A stretch of 64,000 nt of DNA from Dichotomocladium elegans (lineage: Eukaryota; Mucoromycota; Mucoromycetes; Mucorales; Lichtheimiaceae), in contig JAIXMN010000002.1 in the NCBI GenBank assembly GCA_025716815.1, forward strand, positions 992,001 to 1,056,000. Direction: 5' to 3'. The notes under the pieces were generated by a model. That model was not told the origin of the DNA. It saw nothing but the letters and a program-made list of their open reading frames with translations, and searched no databases. A program made the translations under genes and the position numbers. Below, piece by piece: positions 1 to 13,000 of this stretch (positions are counted from its first letter, which is position 1; the number at the start of each line of letters is the position of its first letter).

Positions 1-828
1 TTGGAAAAAAGTGTATCCTTCATAGACAGGAACACGGATCATCTGGAGGAGCTCTCTTATTGTTTTAAACTATCGAAGACACCCATGGATGGATCGTATA
101 TACAATGAGTTTTTTCCCCGCCTTACACGATCCAATATGCGGCTTCATATATTTCCAGAAACTGAGCTCAACTGTACGACCTATGTAGGTATTTTATAAT
201 TTTTTTTTGTATTGTCGCTCAATACGTACCGAGTAGGTGGTTCGTCGAAGGCTGGCCAATTATCGTGCAAATGACAGAATGTTATCACTAGTCCTATTAA
301 CGCAGGCACGCGCGCCGTGCTTCTCGTGAGTTGGCGCATGACGGTTATTCCGTAAAAATTGAAGCGTTTTAATGCGATTACCGTACGGCCAATGGCAGGG
401 TCATATGGTGATTATTGGATCTAGCGTTTATAAAAGATAATTCAGAATGTGCGTGTCTGAGTAAATAGCACGGAGGACAGAGTACTGTAAGTTTTCAGAA
501 GCAACCTCCGCTTTGGAGGGCATCCAATTAAGCGCCTTTTTTTCGGTCTAAAGATCAATGGCCATAGTGAAGAGGAGAAGATCGAGATGATACACAGGAT
601 CAATGGTAATAGAGCATGGCCAAAGGTTGTATAAGTTTTGGACATCAGGAGGTGAAGATACCGTTATCTTCCTCTTTTTGCTAGGTGTACGGCTTGTCGA
701 TGCTCTGGCCAATCAGGGCATGACCATAAAAACTTTATTTTTTTTTATTTGATATATCGGTCCTTCTTTTTTTTTTACCCTTTCTCCTTTTCAAACTTTT
801 TCTTCTTCTTTTTCTTTGTTTTCGCACC
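1..828. other. Intergenic, no gene recognised
   Basis: Only short unsupported frames are present on both strands. The last 100 bases before the transporter start are pyrimidine-rich, as expected for a fungal 5' leader. Nothing else is recognised. Confidence 0.6.
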
Positions 829-3182
829 ATGACCTCATCCGATACGGGTTTGTCAGCCGCCTCATCCACACACGACTCTTGCTGGGACAGAGCTCGGCGA
901 TCGCATCTCGGTGTTGCTTGCGTCGTTGCATACACGTTGTTTACGTGCGTATTCTCTTTGTCGTACAAACGATCCAGGCACTGAAACGCTCTCCATGTAG
1001 TGATATGTTGACATATGGTGCCATTTTGCCCGTTCTTCCTACCATGATTATCCAGCGGCTCAAGGGAGACTCGTCCATGGTCGGTTTCCTCTTTGGATGC
1101 TATGGTACGTTTATGCAAAGCGCCTGCCCACGACCTTTGGATTGACACAACCTTCTGTAGCCTTTGGACTTTTAGTCGCCACGCCTGTCTTTGCCATCCT
1201 GTCTGACAAGTACCAAAACCGACGCATTCCAATGATGGGAGGTAACACTTTTTCATTTTCTGATTTTTTCTTTTTTTGGCTGCTGTCATCTCAACATTAT
1301 TACGTTTGTTAGGATCATTCGGATTAGTAATTTCGACGCTCTCATTTGCAGCTGCGGATAGCTATCCGCTCCTTGTGATTGCTCGCGTAGCGCAAGGTGT
1401 TGCCGGTGGTGCTTCTTGGTAAGAGAGGGATCAAAACCTTTTCTTTTTTATTCCACGAAAGGCTACGTGAAATGAGGTTGCGTTGCAAAATGAGGATGTA
1501 TAGGCTGATGTGAGAGTTTTTTTTTTTTGTTTGGGGGGACGGTTGATATATGCGGGAATAATGATGGAATTTCTCAGGACGATTGGTCTTGGGATGCTGG
1601 CAGATGTGTTCCCGACCCATCGGTTAGGTGTGGTGATGGGGACGGTACTGACTGCCCACACGGTGTAAGTTGTTCACAAGCATAATTTGGGGGGCGTGGG
1701 TGGGGAGACACAGTAGGCTGACAATATAACAAGACTACTCGATCTAACATCGTGGAATGCATGCTACATCCAGAGGATTTGCGATAGGTCCTGCCATGGG
1801 TGGATTCCTATTCGAATATGCGGGTTACCCGGCCCCTTTCCTATGCTGCGCTCTCTTTGCCGCCATTAACTTTGTCTTGATTTTATGGGTGGCTGAGCCT
1901 GACCATGGCAAAAACAATGCTGCCAAGAAAGATACCACCAAAGGATATCATGCGGTTGGAGATGCAAACAATAATGATACCAAGAGCACAAAAAGCAGCA
2001 TAAGTAGCACGAGCGCTTCGACAGTCGCATCCAGCAACAGTGTTGTAGATGAGGACGTATCAGAAGATTCCCCATTGTTACTGCAAAAGACGGTCACATG
2101 CGAGCAGCAGGAGCGCATTACTATGCTTGGCCTCTGCAAGAACTGGAAGATCATGTGTTGTGTACTATGCACTGCTGTCAGTGCATCTGTGTTTTCAGGT
2201 GTCGAACCTGCCCTTCCGGTCTATCTCGAAAAGTCATACGGTGCATCCGCTTCCACAGTGGGATGTATGTACGGGTGTACCTGGATTTTTCGCGTGCATA
2301 GTTACTGACCTTTTTAAACATCTCAACCACCATACAGTAATCTTTGTTTCGATGGTTATCCCAGGTGAGCATTAACAGGAGCGTTTGAAGATCGGGTCTA
2401 GTCTAACAATGGTTTGGTCGTTTAGCTTTTCTTGCTCCTGTGATTGGCTTTTTGTCGGACAAGGTATGTAACTATATGCACATACTTATGCATACGCGCA
2501 AGCGCACGCGCACGCACACACACACACACAAAAGCCAAACCCAAATTTTATGCAGACTATCAATAAATTAATTACATACATTCTGTTCAGATGGGTCGTG
2601 ACGTGATATCCGCATCAGGCATGCTGTTGATGGCCATTGCGTCGCCTTTGGTGGCACTACCTTATCCAACCGTGTACATGATTGTACCGTCGCTGATGGT
2701 CTTTGGTTTCTCAAGTCCACTGACGCTTACACCGATCCTTCCAGAGATGGGCGAGGTTGTAGATAGCTTGGTAAGCTGCCGTACTTATGTGTAACCACCG
2801 TATGAGCCGCTCACTTACTCTCCCCACCACAACAACATTAACACTGCCATCCTCCGACCCTCCCCTCCCCTCCCCCAAAAAAATTAGGGCGGTGAAGCGT
2901 ACGCACAAGGTAAAGAAGACAGACAAGAAGGTTCTGCACGTACCCATGTATGTATTACCTCATAGTGATAATCTTTTTGTTTTCTTTTTTCTAGTGTATG
3001 CGCTCTACAACATGGCTTATTCAGCTGGCATGTTCCTTGGGCCTAACTGTGCTGGCCTCATCATGACTTACGCGGGATTCAAGACGCTCATGTTTACCTT
3101 TGGCGCTGCGCTTTTTATTTGTACCCCAGTCATGATGGACTGGAAGTTAGTGTGGCGAGTGCTTACCAGGCGTAACAACTGA
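829..3182 (+). CDS. MFS transporter, vesicular-amine/multidrug (DHA1-like) type, 11 exons
   Basis: Membrane transporter of the major facilitator superfamily, probably a proton antiporter for small amines or drugs; the substrate cannot be read from sequence. Exons by manual splicing: 829-944, 1001-1104, 1161-1241, 1313-1418, 1578-1664, 1774-2264, 2338-2364, 2426-2463, 2591-2770, 2888-2909, 2995-3182. They give one continuous 479-residue frame, and every junction is GT-AG and in phase. Helix 1 ends in the FTDMLTYGAILPVLP-type motif typical of VMAT-like carriers. The loop between helices 2 and 3 carries LSDKYQNRRIPMMGG, an MFS motif-A variant, and the second half repeats GFLSDKMGRD. A Ser/Asn/Thr-rich central loop (roughly residues 230-300) is cytosolic by analogy. 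Three of the exons are only 27, 38 and 22 bases. The start follows a pyrimidine-rich leader. The family call is secure; the function is inferred. Confidence 0.85.
2507..2530. repeat. CA-type microsatellite in MFS intron 8
   Basis: A short run of (ac) with interspersed gc steps lies inside the intron between exons 8 and 9 of the MFS gene. It has no visible role. Confidence 0.7.
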
Positions 3183-3800
3183 ATCATCAGCTTGGTCTTT
3201 TGTTGGCGCTGCTGTTTGCGTTTTATACCATATATAGTTTTCTGCCGATTTCGCTCTCCTGGCGATTCTCACATCTCCCCTCCCCTCCCCCATAGCATGG
3301 CGATGCTTCTTTCTTCATCGTATGATTTGCATATGGGAGATACATAGTCTCATAATAAAAATCATCAACTCAGCAACATAGGAACAGGACGATGTCTATT
3401 TTTTTTTTACGCACACTCCCCTTCCCCGCACCTTTTAGCTATTCTCCCCTCTCGATCACGCCTGACAGCACATGGCTATGTTGCGAATGTCTAATCCATA
3501 ATGGACTACGCCAAAAAAAACAGTAGGTACGCTGGATGTCTTGAATCAACTATAAATATAGCTCTGCGTATAAAATTGATAGATCCGTTATAATGTTGGA
3601 ATTTGCCGTTAAAAAAGCCGTGGAAAAAAGGGAAACCAAAGGAAAAAAAATCAGTTATAAAAATGGGCATGCGTTCCTGCTTTGTGGGGTAATGGATTGT
3701 TTGTTGAGTTGTGAGAGTGGAAAAAAAAAGAGAAAGAGAGAGAAAGAGAGAGACAGAGAGAGCATGTGTGCGTGTGTGGTTTGCTGCGCATTTTTTATTT
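3183..3800. other. Intergenic between convergent MFS gene and RHO1
   Basis: This is 3' flanking sequence of two convergent genes. It contains AATAAA-like signals (around 3354) and, near 3718-3760, a purine-rich GA/GAAA repeat next to the RHO1 stop codon. No further gene is seen. Confidence 0.6.
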
Positions 3801-5062
3801 CTACAGGATGGAGCACTTGGACTTCTTGGAACCCGACTTTCTGTTGTTATTCATCAAGGCCGCGCGGGTAGCATGCTCAAACACCTCACGCACACCGTCA
3901 CCATCCTTTGCTGAGCACTCCAGGTACTTGTAGGCACCGATCTTTTGGGCAACAGCCAGGCCCTATATGCAATGATAACAGATCAGTTCCCGAGAAGAAA
4001 TATGAGAATAAGCGTATCAGGTGGGTGCGCTTATTCAGCAACGACATCAGTCCTGCGTTATTATCATTACCTCCTCGTAGGTGACCGGCCGCTGCGAAGT
4101 CTTTCGCAACTCTTCGATGGTGTGGGGGTCGTTTCGCAAATCTTTCTTGCAGGCAATCAAGAGGATGGGCAAACCTTGGCAAAAGTGCAAGACTTCCGAG
4201 ATCCACTATTGTACCACCAAACCAAAATAAAAGCCCACATTATTAGCCCATGTCCATGTTCAAAACATGAAATAGAAGCAGAAGGTAGATCCGATAATTT
4301 ACCTTCTCTTGTACGTTATCAAGCGAATCGGGCGAGTCAACAGCAAAGCAAATAAGAATCACATGAGAGTCTGGGTAGGACAGTGGACGAAGACGATCGT
4401 AGTCTTCCTGACCTGAGGACGAAAAAGGATTAGGCCGGAGTGGAAAAAAACACGATGCACGAGGCATCCCCCAAAATAGTGGTCGCGCGGAAAACAGGAG
4501 CGAGCCAAAGAGCAAGAGAACGAAAAGATGTATTCTTACCTGCTGTATCCCACAAAGCCAATTCAACGTTCTTGCCGTCAACCTCGACATCAGCCACATA
4601 ATTCTCGAACACAGTAGGGACATAGAGCTATAATGAAAAGCAGTCATGTGAACAAGAGAAGTGGTATGTGGGAGGCGAGTGATAGCGACAGAGAGAGAGA
4701 GAGAGAGAGACGGAAAGATTGCTGGGTGTGAGAGTGTGTATGCAAATGTGGAACTCCGATTCTTTCCCTTCTGTAATACCCCCTCCCCCAAATGAAAGGG
4801 AGGGTCGTGCCCAAGCAGATAGCAAAAGAGGCATCATGAGAGCGAGAAAGAAAGAAAGGGAGGAAGAGAAAGTCGCAATATGACAATCACATACAGCACC
4901 GAAAAAGTGATGGGATAGGAGCAGAAGGAGATGCAGGAAATTAACGCTCGGTCAGCAGCTTACCTCAGGGAAAGTTCCTCTTGAAAACACAATCAAAAGA
5001 CAGGTCTTGCCGCATGCACCATCACCAACGATAACAAGCTTTCTTCTAAGTTCGGTCGACAT
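3801..5062 (-). CDS. RHO1: Rho-family small GTPase Rho1
   Basis: Membrane-anchored GTP switch that in fungi activates glucan synthase and Pkc1 and organises actin. Exons on the minus strand: 5062-4964, 4627-4540, 4412-4303, 4205-4071, 3962-3801, giving 197 residues, normal for Rho1. The P-loop GDGACGKT is at about residues 14-21. The effector loop YVPTVFENY contains the switch-I threonine at position 38. DTAGQED forms switch II, the Rho insert is present, and SAK forms the base-recognition motif. The C terminus is a basic stretch followed by CSIL, a CAAX box ending in Leu, so geranylgeranylation is predicted from family rules. The start is the only methionine before the P-loop. Intron 1 contains a GA microsatellite. 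Rho1 rather than Cdc42 or Rac is chosen from the [18 protein letters not shown] start and the ADVEVDGK segment. A PKC1 gene lies about 47 kb away on the same contig. Confidence 0.95.
4689..4710. repeat. (GA)n microsatellite in RHO1 intron 1
   Basis: About eleven GA units lie within the first intron of RHO1 (pyrimidine-rich on the sense strand). Simple repeat. Confidence 0.85.
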
Positions 5063-6454
5063 TCTTTTACGAGCCTATCATTAAAGGAGAACCAGCGAGA
5101 TATGTGAGTTGCACAACGCTCTCTGGTAACAGCACAGGCGTACGCGTGTGCCAAGCGTGAGAAGAAACCAACAAGGCAAACCTATGATAGTAAGATCTTG
5201 GTGTTAGCATATAAGGACAATGAGAAGATGGCCGTCATCCAACGCTAGTTCGTTGGTTGCCATCTGCACGAGGCGATAGAAGCATCATACCTTTTGAAAT
5301 TATATGGGAATCTGGAGCGAGATGAAGAGGAAGATTTCTCAGGTATAGCCGGGATGAACAACGAGAATGGGAACAGGCGGTTGAAAAAGGAACAATCGCA
5401 ATTCCACAAAAGAAAAAGAGATGAAAGAAGAACGAGCCTGAGCGAGAGGGGTTTGCGAAAAAAGAAAATTCAGGGCTTGGAGTTTTTGGGTGAGCCTTTC
5501 CAACCAATCTCCGTCAAATTTATTTGCTCAGCAAATCATGTCGCATGGGCTCATGAAAGGGAGTGTGGAGGCAAGCACAAACGCTTGCTTGCCCTATCCA
5601 CTCTTTCCCAAACCTAGAGGACTCCTCTCGGTTACCAAATGACCGAGATAATGACCCTTCAACTAAGCTTTCTCGCATCCGTAGTCAGTCCTAACTTACG
5701 GATCCCAGGTCATTTTTGGGTCCTTGTGCGTTGTATTCGTTGGACAGAACCCACCATAACGTACTCTGTGCCACAATATGTATAGTCTGCAGCATCAAAT
5801 GACGCCGGGGAGGCCATCCCGCTGCAGAGTTCCCTTTATCCAGTTTCTTGCTTGGCCAAGCATATGGGAGTAAGTACAAGCTCGTAGACTTTAACATATT
5901 GATCCCATTGGATAGTTGCTACACAGTTTTTATGATCGCATCAATCTTAGAAGGACTTTCTGAGCAGGAATGACCGGGTTATTGCCATATCTATATACTA
6001 TCTTAAGTTGGGATATCAGCCGCAGTAAGGTGAAGATAAGCAATGGGTGTTTAGGTTCGTAATCGGCCGATGGATATAACGAGCGCTTTCTTGGACCCGC
6101 TAATTAATCGTGCTCAATTACTTTTACCGGCTTAAGTGGTTGGGGGGGGGGAGAAAGCCTCAGCCTCGTCACGTCATTTTGAGGCGTACACCAGCCCTAT
6201 CCCCAAGATGTACCCCTCGACACATGGAATAACTCCTAATTTGGATTGTCGAACCAACGACAGCGTACTATTTTTGTATTCCTCAATGTGGCTGTTAAAT
6301 TGCGGAAACTCCTCTTGCATTCCGCGCCACCTATGCAGACAATAGATGTGCTTTCATTTTGATTTTCGGCGGTGCAACTTCAGGGAGGCAAGTGGTTGTG
6401 TACCAGTATTACTTTATCTTCCAAAATAAAATGTATAAAGCAATCGTATCAATA
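5063..6454. other. RHO1 5' flank and gene-free sequence
   Basis: The first several hundred bases are presumably the RHO1 promoter and leader. A 68-codon minus-strand frame at 5691-5897 has no recognisable motif. Beyond about 5.9 kb composition and frame breakage resemble decayed repeat DNA, and I see no intact gene. Confidence 0.5.
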
Positions 6455-7050
6455 GTCAACAGAAAACTTTACTCCTTCTCCACAACGACAACTTATGAAC
6501 GCACTCTGCCATGATTTGAATATCTATTGAAACATCAAGATTTAGAAAAATATGGATATATAACACAATATCATAGTCCTTCATACCGTAGTAGGCAATG
6601 GCAGATCGTGACGGGACTGATGGGCCGTGGGTTAGGCACCATTTTAAACATCTCAAATCTCTCATTACTGCAGGTAGGGCAGCATATCCTAATTGCCTAC
6701 ATCACGGATAGGCTTGTGGTATCAGGTATTTCGTACAGACCTATTTCCCATAACAAAGACGGCCTTCCCATCGATCTTTGAATTCAGAAAGTCAACGAGC
6801 TTTCCATACCCTTGTTGCTTCTTATAAAATGCGGACAGCCGAAGTTTTGGAAATAAAAAGTGAGGTTCGGGCGGTTCGTACTGGTCGCTGCGTAAAAAAG
6901 TCATGAGAAGTGCAGAGACTTGGTTGTTGGCAGTGAGATATCCTTTGTAAAGGAGTAGAGAAAGGTATGGCATTGAAATTGAGATAGATGCTGTTCTGCC
7001 AACACCATCTCGGACAGCCTGGCTTCAGTCATCTTTCAATCTGCGGTATT
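6455..7050 (-). pseudogene. Fanzor-like (eukaryotic TnpB homologue) relic A, C-terminal half
   Basis: Broken reading frames on the minus strand carry pieces of a TnpB/Fanzor-type RNA-guided nuclease. In order from 7050 downward: a LAEQH segment; KLRLSAFYKKQQ followed by KAVFVMGN (about 6880-6740), a hydrophobic strand leading into the family's GDWS/GNWS motif; then a zinc-ribbon-like CPTCSNERFEMFKMVPNPRPI and CHCLLRYEGL stretch (about 6675-6580); then a remnant resembling the RuvC-III NRD block (NLDVS, about 6540). Frames switch and stops interrupt, so it cannot encode a working protein. Relic C repeats the KLRLSAFYKKQQ segment almost exactly. Assignment rests on recalled Fanzor/TnpB motif order, not an alignment. 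Confidence 0.55.
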
Positions 7051-8110
7051 ATTGGTCTTCCATATATGGTATCGAAGCTGCTTGGATAGCGGAAGGTCTA
7101 GTGGTTATCGGATGAAGAGTCCTCATGGGCGCAATATAGCATGTCCCCCTGCCAGTATCAGTGTTGATCCATTGGCCTATGTGTTCTTCCTTCCGGGCTA
7201 TTTGTGCGTTGGTGTATTCGATATCTTCTTTCTTGACCCCAAATCTCCGTCCAAAACCAGATTGAAGACCGTTCCTTCTTGAACACTATAACGCAGACAC
7301 TGTCGGTATGAATAGTCCTGCGAAGCTGGAGCGGCTTAGGACTTTTGGGGCTTGAAGGCTTTAGACTTGATATTGCTTATGTGACACTCCATTTTGGGCC
7401 CCAGGATATGGCAGCAGAGGCGGTTGGTATCGATCTCCATGCAACATGGTGACCACAACCGACGAAGTGGAAATCAGTTGAGACCGCGTATTCCATTCTC
7501 TTCACAGAAGCAAGCGATCTGAAAGAAAGTGTTGAGATGTTAACCAGGATGGGTTTTGGAGGCATAGCCGATCCTCTGATGCTGGAATTGGTGTTCCGGG
7601 GATATGGATTCAAGACAGATGGTATGATATCGTATGATTTCGGAAGAAATGCAGGCCAGACAGGTATATATTCCCTCACAACACCTCTACGGGATATGGC
7701 CAGCTTGAATCCTGTGGCATGCTGGGCGATGGCTTCATAGAGATCCATGCAGTCGGCTTTTTGCTGACCAAGATCCAGGACAACATTGATGACACACCGA
7801 AGCTGTTCCCCATACGGGATGTGAACATTATAAATGTAGACAGTAAAGATCTTGATGCCTTCGTAAGATGAACATTGCTGAGAATAAGGAAACGCAGCCC
7901 TCTCGTATCCAGATACCCAAAGGTGTTTATTCTGAGCATGATTACAGACAGTTTCACGTTGAGCGCGACGCTCGGCTTTATTAACCATGAAGATCCAAAT
8001 TTCAGAAAAGAACTTTTCCGAGATTGTTCCTGGATGTTAATATTTGTATTGCGCGCCGCCGCGTTGATGAAAACGTATTTAGCGCAAGCGTATGCCTGTA
8101 TGATGGTGAC
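7051..8110 (-). other. Possible N-terminal remains of relic A, unassigned
   Basis: A 203-codon minus-strand frame (7377-7988) and overlapping shorter frames lie directly upstream of relic A. They could be the decayed N-terminal half of the same element, because the spacing fits a Fanzor of several hundred residues. I recognise no motif in them. The frame may also be chance. Confidence 0.25.
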
Positions 8111-8711
8111 GTGAACGACATCAATTAACTTGTACAGATGTTCACAATACTACTCTCGCCAGCCGATGCTCCGTATAGATGATTCACCTCATTTATACGG
8201 TCAATGCGGTCAATGTTATGGCCAGTGCGCATGCCTTCTGGAAGGATGGAACAGTGGGATTGCGCCATTTGCTGAGTGAAGACTTAACGTGTATGAATTT
8301 CTTCGCATCTCAATGGTAATTGTGGTGCTGTGCTATTTCTGTAGGTTGCTTGGGCTGAGGTGTAATAGACGATATAGTTAAAAAAGAGTACGGGTAAGCT
8401 GGAAAGAAGCAGTTTGTCTGAGCGAATTAGCATTCCTGCATAAGGTAAGGATTTTATCGTCACCTCAGTCCATCAGCCTGTATCTTTGGCTACGCGCGTG
8501 CATACTGTGTTTGCTAAAACAAGAGCTGTCTATCAGAATGTGCTCTTCAAAGTTACCCAGCCAAGTTGAACTTGCATGGTCTTGCTGAGCTGACTTTACT
8601 GCTTCTGTTGAGAACCGCATTTTCCATGTACGACATAGTCCGTTATTGATTTACTGCTGCGCACCTAAAATTATACGGCCTTTGCTCAAACACCCCTACT
8701 CATTCCGTAAT
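8111..8711. other. Intergenic; promoter region of BRCT gene
   Basis: No gene is recognised. An open frame extends upstream of the BRCT gene to a TTG at 8646, but the first ATG in frame is at 8712. Confidence 0.5.
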
Positions 8712-9899
8712 ATGTCCTCAACATCCGATCAAAACATTACAGCTGATTCCTTCATTTTTCGTGAATTGGCAACGCCTGTTGACAAAAAGAAAATCACAAG
8801 GAGACGCCGTGATCCAAAGAATGCCCGCATAATAAACTCACAGCTTATACCCCGTACCCAGACCAATGTTGATCTGATCCAACAGGACGACGACGATCCC
8901 GTGAGTTCTGCCCAGCGTGCAACGATCCTCAATGATGTACATGTGTATATTGACAAGGCTTTATACAATGATGTGCGCATCAGCTCAATGGCCGCGTCCC
9001 TTGGCGCCAGCGTTGCCGAAACACTGAATCCATCTGTCACACATGTAATCCATGGCCCAATGTGGCAAAACATTCAGCAATCGCAGTTGCAATCGCGGTC
9101 GACATCTGGGTTAGGTACCAACAATAATATGAGCAATGCGAACAAGCAACGGCACCCGCGCCTTGTCACACAAGCCCTCGACCGAGGTATGCGCGTGGTG
9201 TCGCCAACATGGATCTTTGAGTGCTATGAGAGAAAACAACGGCTGCCAGAGCATTTTTATCCCTATAACATGAACGCAGCCCTCCGACTTCGCGATCATC
9301 AGCCAACGCTAAAGCAGCACCGACGTCCCAACTTGGATAATAACGATAATATCTTTGGTCTGCCTCATGACGAGCTTGTCTCGTCCGACACAGACAATGA
9401 CAAGACAGACGATGGGCATGAAGAGACTGATGAGGAGAGTTATATGAAGGAAGTGCATGATCCTGGAGATGGATTTGACATGCCACACGATACTTTACTA
9501 TCGGCCGTGTCTTCAATATCAACGTCAATGGCCCCAGTGGTGACATCTTCGTCCGAAGAGATGGCAAGGCTTGAGACTCGGAAAAAGCGGACGGCCGAGA
9601 TCGCAAAGCTCAAGGAGCAAAGAAAGCGGCAGCTACAGCGGCAGGATCAATCGAATAATGATCAAAAACTGCATGACGGTCAAGATATGAACCTTCACTC
9701 CCAATTATTTCCCGAAGAGACCATCCTGCATCCCGCAAACTTCGCTGGAAAAGAACGGGTGGATATATGGTATGGTGAGCAATCATTCTATGACGATCAC
9801 GGAGGCCTTGCAGCTGTCGGTTCATCGACGACAACCGCAGCCGCTACACCTTCGCGCCGCGCTGGACAACAGCGTGCCAGTAAGAATAGGGGAAAATAA
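8712..9899 (+). CDS. Single-BRCT-domain nuclear protein (TopBP1/Dpb11 C-terminal BRCT-like)
   Basis: Predicted phosphopeptide-binding or scaffold protein in DNA replication or damage response; the exact partner is unknown. It is intronless and 395 residues long from the ATG at 8712 (an upstream TTG at 8646 is not a credible start). A BRCT fold spans about residues 76-185. It starts VHVYIDKAL, has SVTHVIHG in the centre and ends with VVSPTWIFECYERKQRLPE, where the conserved Trp and the following acidic/Cys pattern are characteristic. A 25-residue Ser/Asn-rich insert interrupts the domain. The middle is acidic, followed by a basic coiled-coil-like stretch (RKKRTAEIAKLKEQRKRQLQ) and a basic C-terminal tail that could be a nuclear signal. 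It lies 119 bp upstream of CTF18 on the same strand. Homology to a particular BRCT protein is tentative. Confidence 0.7.
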   Translation: MSSTSDQNITADSFIFRELATPVDKKKITRRRRDPKNARIINSQLIPRTQTNVDLIQQDDDDPVSSAQRATILNDVHVYIDKALYNDVRISSMAASLGASVAETLNPSVTHVIHGPMWQNIQQSQLQSRSTSGLGTNNNMSNANKQRHPRLVTQALDRGMRVVSPTWIFECYERKQRLPEHFYPYNMNAALRLRDHQPTLKQHRRPNLDNNDNIFGLPHDELVSSDTDNDKTDDGHEETDEESYMKEVHDPGDGFDMPHDTLLSAVSSISTSMAPVVTSSSEEMARLETRKKRTAEIAKLKEQRKRQLQRQDQSNNDQKLHDGQDMNLHSQLFPEETILHPANFAGKERVDIWYGEQSFYDDHGGLAAVGSSTTTAAATPSRRAGQQRASKNRGK

Positions 9900-10018
9900 T
9901 GTCAATAAAATGTTAACGGCGTGAACTTTAAATATCAAATATGGGAATTTCAGTCGCGAAAATTCAGAAAACACGTCCATTTTTATTTTTCTCTTCTCTA
10001 AAAACGCGAGTCCCAGTC

Positions 10019-13000
10019 ATGTCGAAACGCGATCGCCCATTTGATTTCGATGACGAGGATGAGGACTATATGTATTCTCTTCTCGACGATGAAGAACAGG
10101 CCATCCCGGGCATTGACGAGTATTTAACAAAGAAAACGCAGCTTCAGAGTAAGCAACGTGAGTGGCGTAAGTGGTGCCTGAGATGGTCGAGCCGTGGATC
10201 TGTCTCCTCATGCAGCAAGCATCGATAGCCAATCCTGTTTCAACGGCGATGGCAACTGCAGCGCCCGAAGTTCAAGTAGACGCAACAGCTGTAGGAACCG
10301 TAACAACATCCAGCGACGTCGAAGATCGACTCTTTCTGAATGGCCCTTCAATGGCTACCTACAGCACAGCTATGGATATTGACGATGACGATAATAATCT
10401 TGATGCGTTGCTAGACAGTTATGAAAGAGAAGCTGCATTGCATCCACATTTGAGCAATGCTAACAGCTTCCCTGCAGCCGAAAATGTCAAGACGTCATTC
10501 AGTTCTTCATCTCCTACACCCAAGCCATCTGCAGCGTCAACAACATCGCCCTCAGAGCCTGAAAATGATTATAGCCGGCCGCCCTCCGCAGGGGCATTCA
10601 TCAGAAGCGTATGTCCATTTACTGGAAAAACCCTCTACTTCCCTAAAGCAAACAACCGTGATGGGAATACAAAAGCAACAGCAGAAAAGTCGAAACGTAT
10701 CGAGCCATCGAAGAGCACACATTTACTAGGAGAGCCCTTCTGGAAAATCCTCGATCGAGTACGAGAACGTAAACGAAGAGAGTAATGTCGAGAATCTTTT
10801 GGCTAGCTACTCCTGAATTTTGTGTAACCGATATATGTTAGGCAAGAAGCTGAAGCACCAAGTACAGAGACTGTAGACGGGAAAGGTAGATCAAAGAAGA
10901 AGAGGAGGAGACGAAACGAAGGACAGGACGATATGCTCTGGGCGGAAAAATACCGTCCCAAGACCTTTATCGATCTTCTTGGAGACCAGGTAAACAAAAG
11001 AGGGAATCACCAATGCAAATGCAGCGAGAAGGGAAGGCTCACTGAAATAAACAATATAAAAGCGCATCAATCGTGAGGTCTTGCGATGGGTCAAGCAATG
11101 GGACTATTGCGTGTTTGGCAGAGTGAATACGGTCGACGGTCATCGCGACAAATCCTTTCGCAACTACAAAAGCATTAAGCGCGATGGAAATAATGATGAG
11201 AAGGTTGGTTTGATAGATCCACCAATGTAGTGTAGGAATGATGTATTATCTGACAATTTAAACCCGTACTCTTACCATAAGCCGAAGGATAAATTACTGC
11301 GCCCTGAGAAAAAGGTAACGGACTCGCTGTTTCGCTGTAAAAAGCTGTCAGTTATTCATTGCATTCAATTAGATCCTGTTGCTCTCAGGCGCCCCCGGAT
11401 TCGGCAAAACCACACTAGCCCATGTGGTTGCAAATCAGGCAGGGTATAATGTAGTCGAGATCAATGCCAGGTTAGTGACAGTATGAAGATAGAGAGAAAG
11501 AGAGATAACTTAGCCTATGCCAGTGATGACCGAACCGGAAATATTGTCGAGTCAAAAATCAAAGCAGCCCTTGAGATGCAGGCCATCATTAAGAAGACAT
11601 CCACAGATTCAAACGGGAACACTGAAACGTCACTGGAGCAGAAACCCAATTTGATTATCATCGATGAAATCGATGGTGCAAGCTCCAGTGGCGGCGGCGA
11701 GGCAAGTAGCTGAATTCTGTTTAAAGAGAACTCTAATGTGCAAGATCGTTGACCTTGTTCTCTATAGAGCTTTATAAAGCAACTTATCCAACTCGCGGGA
11801 GCCGGATGCGATGAAGGGGACGAACGCGCTGCCCAGAAGAAACATGGAAAAAGTGAGTCGCCGCAAACTTTCTCTTCCGCAACTGTGCTAAATCTATGAT
11901 TAGAACCAACCCAAATGCTAAAGCGGCCCATCATCTGTATCTGTAATGACGTGTAGGTATCTTGAGGATCCTGTCTGATGAGTATGAGTATTGAGTATTG
12001 TGCACTGTAGATATACATCGGCTTTGAGGCCGCTTCGAAATATTGCCCATGTTCTCCAGATCCGAAACTCAACTATCCAATCAGTTGCAAAGCGTCTACT
12101 GTCAATTTGTGATTATGAAGGCCTTGATACTGATGAACGTGCGCTGAGTCGTCTGGCCGAATCTACAGGTGGTGATGTCAGAAGCTGTCTGAATGCTTTA
12201 CAGGTAAGTCAAATGAGTAACAATATTCTACATCTTCTAACAAGGTTGGCACTTAGCTTATCAGAAGCAAAAGCAACGTCTTTACTCGCGACATGGTTGA
12301 TAATGGTGTGTTGAGCCAAAAAGACATGGGAAAATCATTGTTCGCCGTGTGGGAGGAGATATTCAATGCTCCAAGTGCCCATAACCGTATGTTTGATCGC
12401 TACAAAACAACAGGTGAGTTTAAAACATCGACCACAGTAGACCAGTTGATACTTATTAAATTTCATTTCCTTTAGACATCAACGATCGATACGTCAATCG
12501 GCTCAGCAGATCTATCATGTGCAATGGCGAATTCGAGCGTCTTATGCAAGGTGAGCACTTTAGCACATATTATATACTTATATGCGTGCGAATAAGCTAT
12601 TTTGGCTAACTTGAATCAAAAGGATGCTTCGAATCGTACCTTAAGATGAGGTACAACGATGTCGGGTGTCAAAAAATCGTGCAAATGAGCGAATGGCTCG
12701 ATCTTTACGACCACCTGGATACCCGCTCCAATATCCTCCACGACTACAGCTTCTATAGCTATCTTCCATACCCGATCGTTAACTTCCACAGATTTTTTGC
12801 TGGCTCTTCTACGCAGGAGCATCGAGTAGAATACCCTAAAACCGATTACGAAGTATGCCTTTTTATGTTATCGTCTTTGATTTATACGGTGGGATACTGA
12901 CCCAGTTTTCAGCAATATGTACTCAGCCGACAATATCAGAACCTGATGGATGTTTTCCTTGCTGGTGTGCATCCTCGCCGTCGGTTTGGGCTCGATAAGA

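Noticed and set aside
8646..8711. N-terminal extension of the BRCT protein starting at 8646
   Set aside because: The codon there is TTG; the first ATG is at 8712 and the extension has no conserved content.
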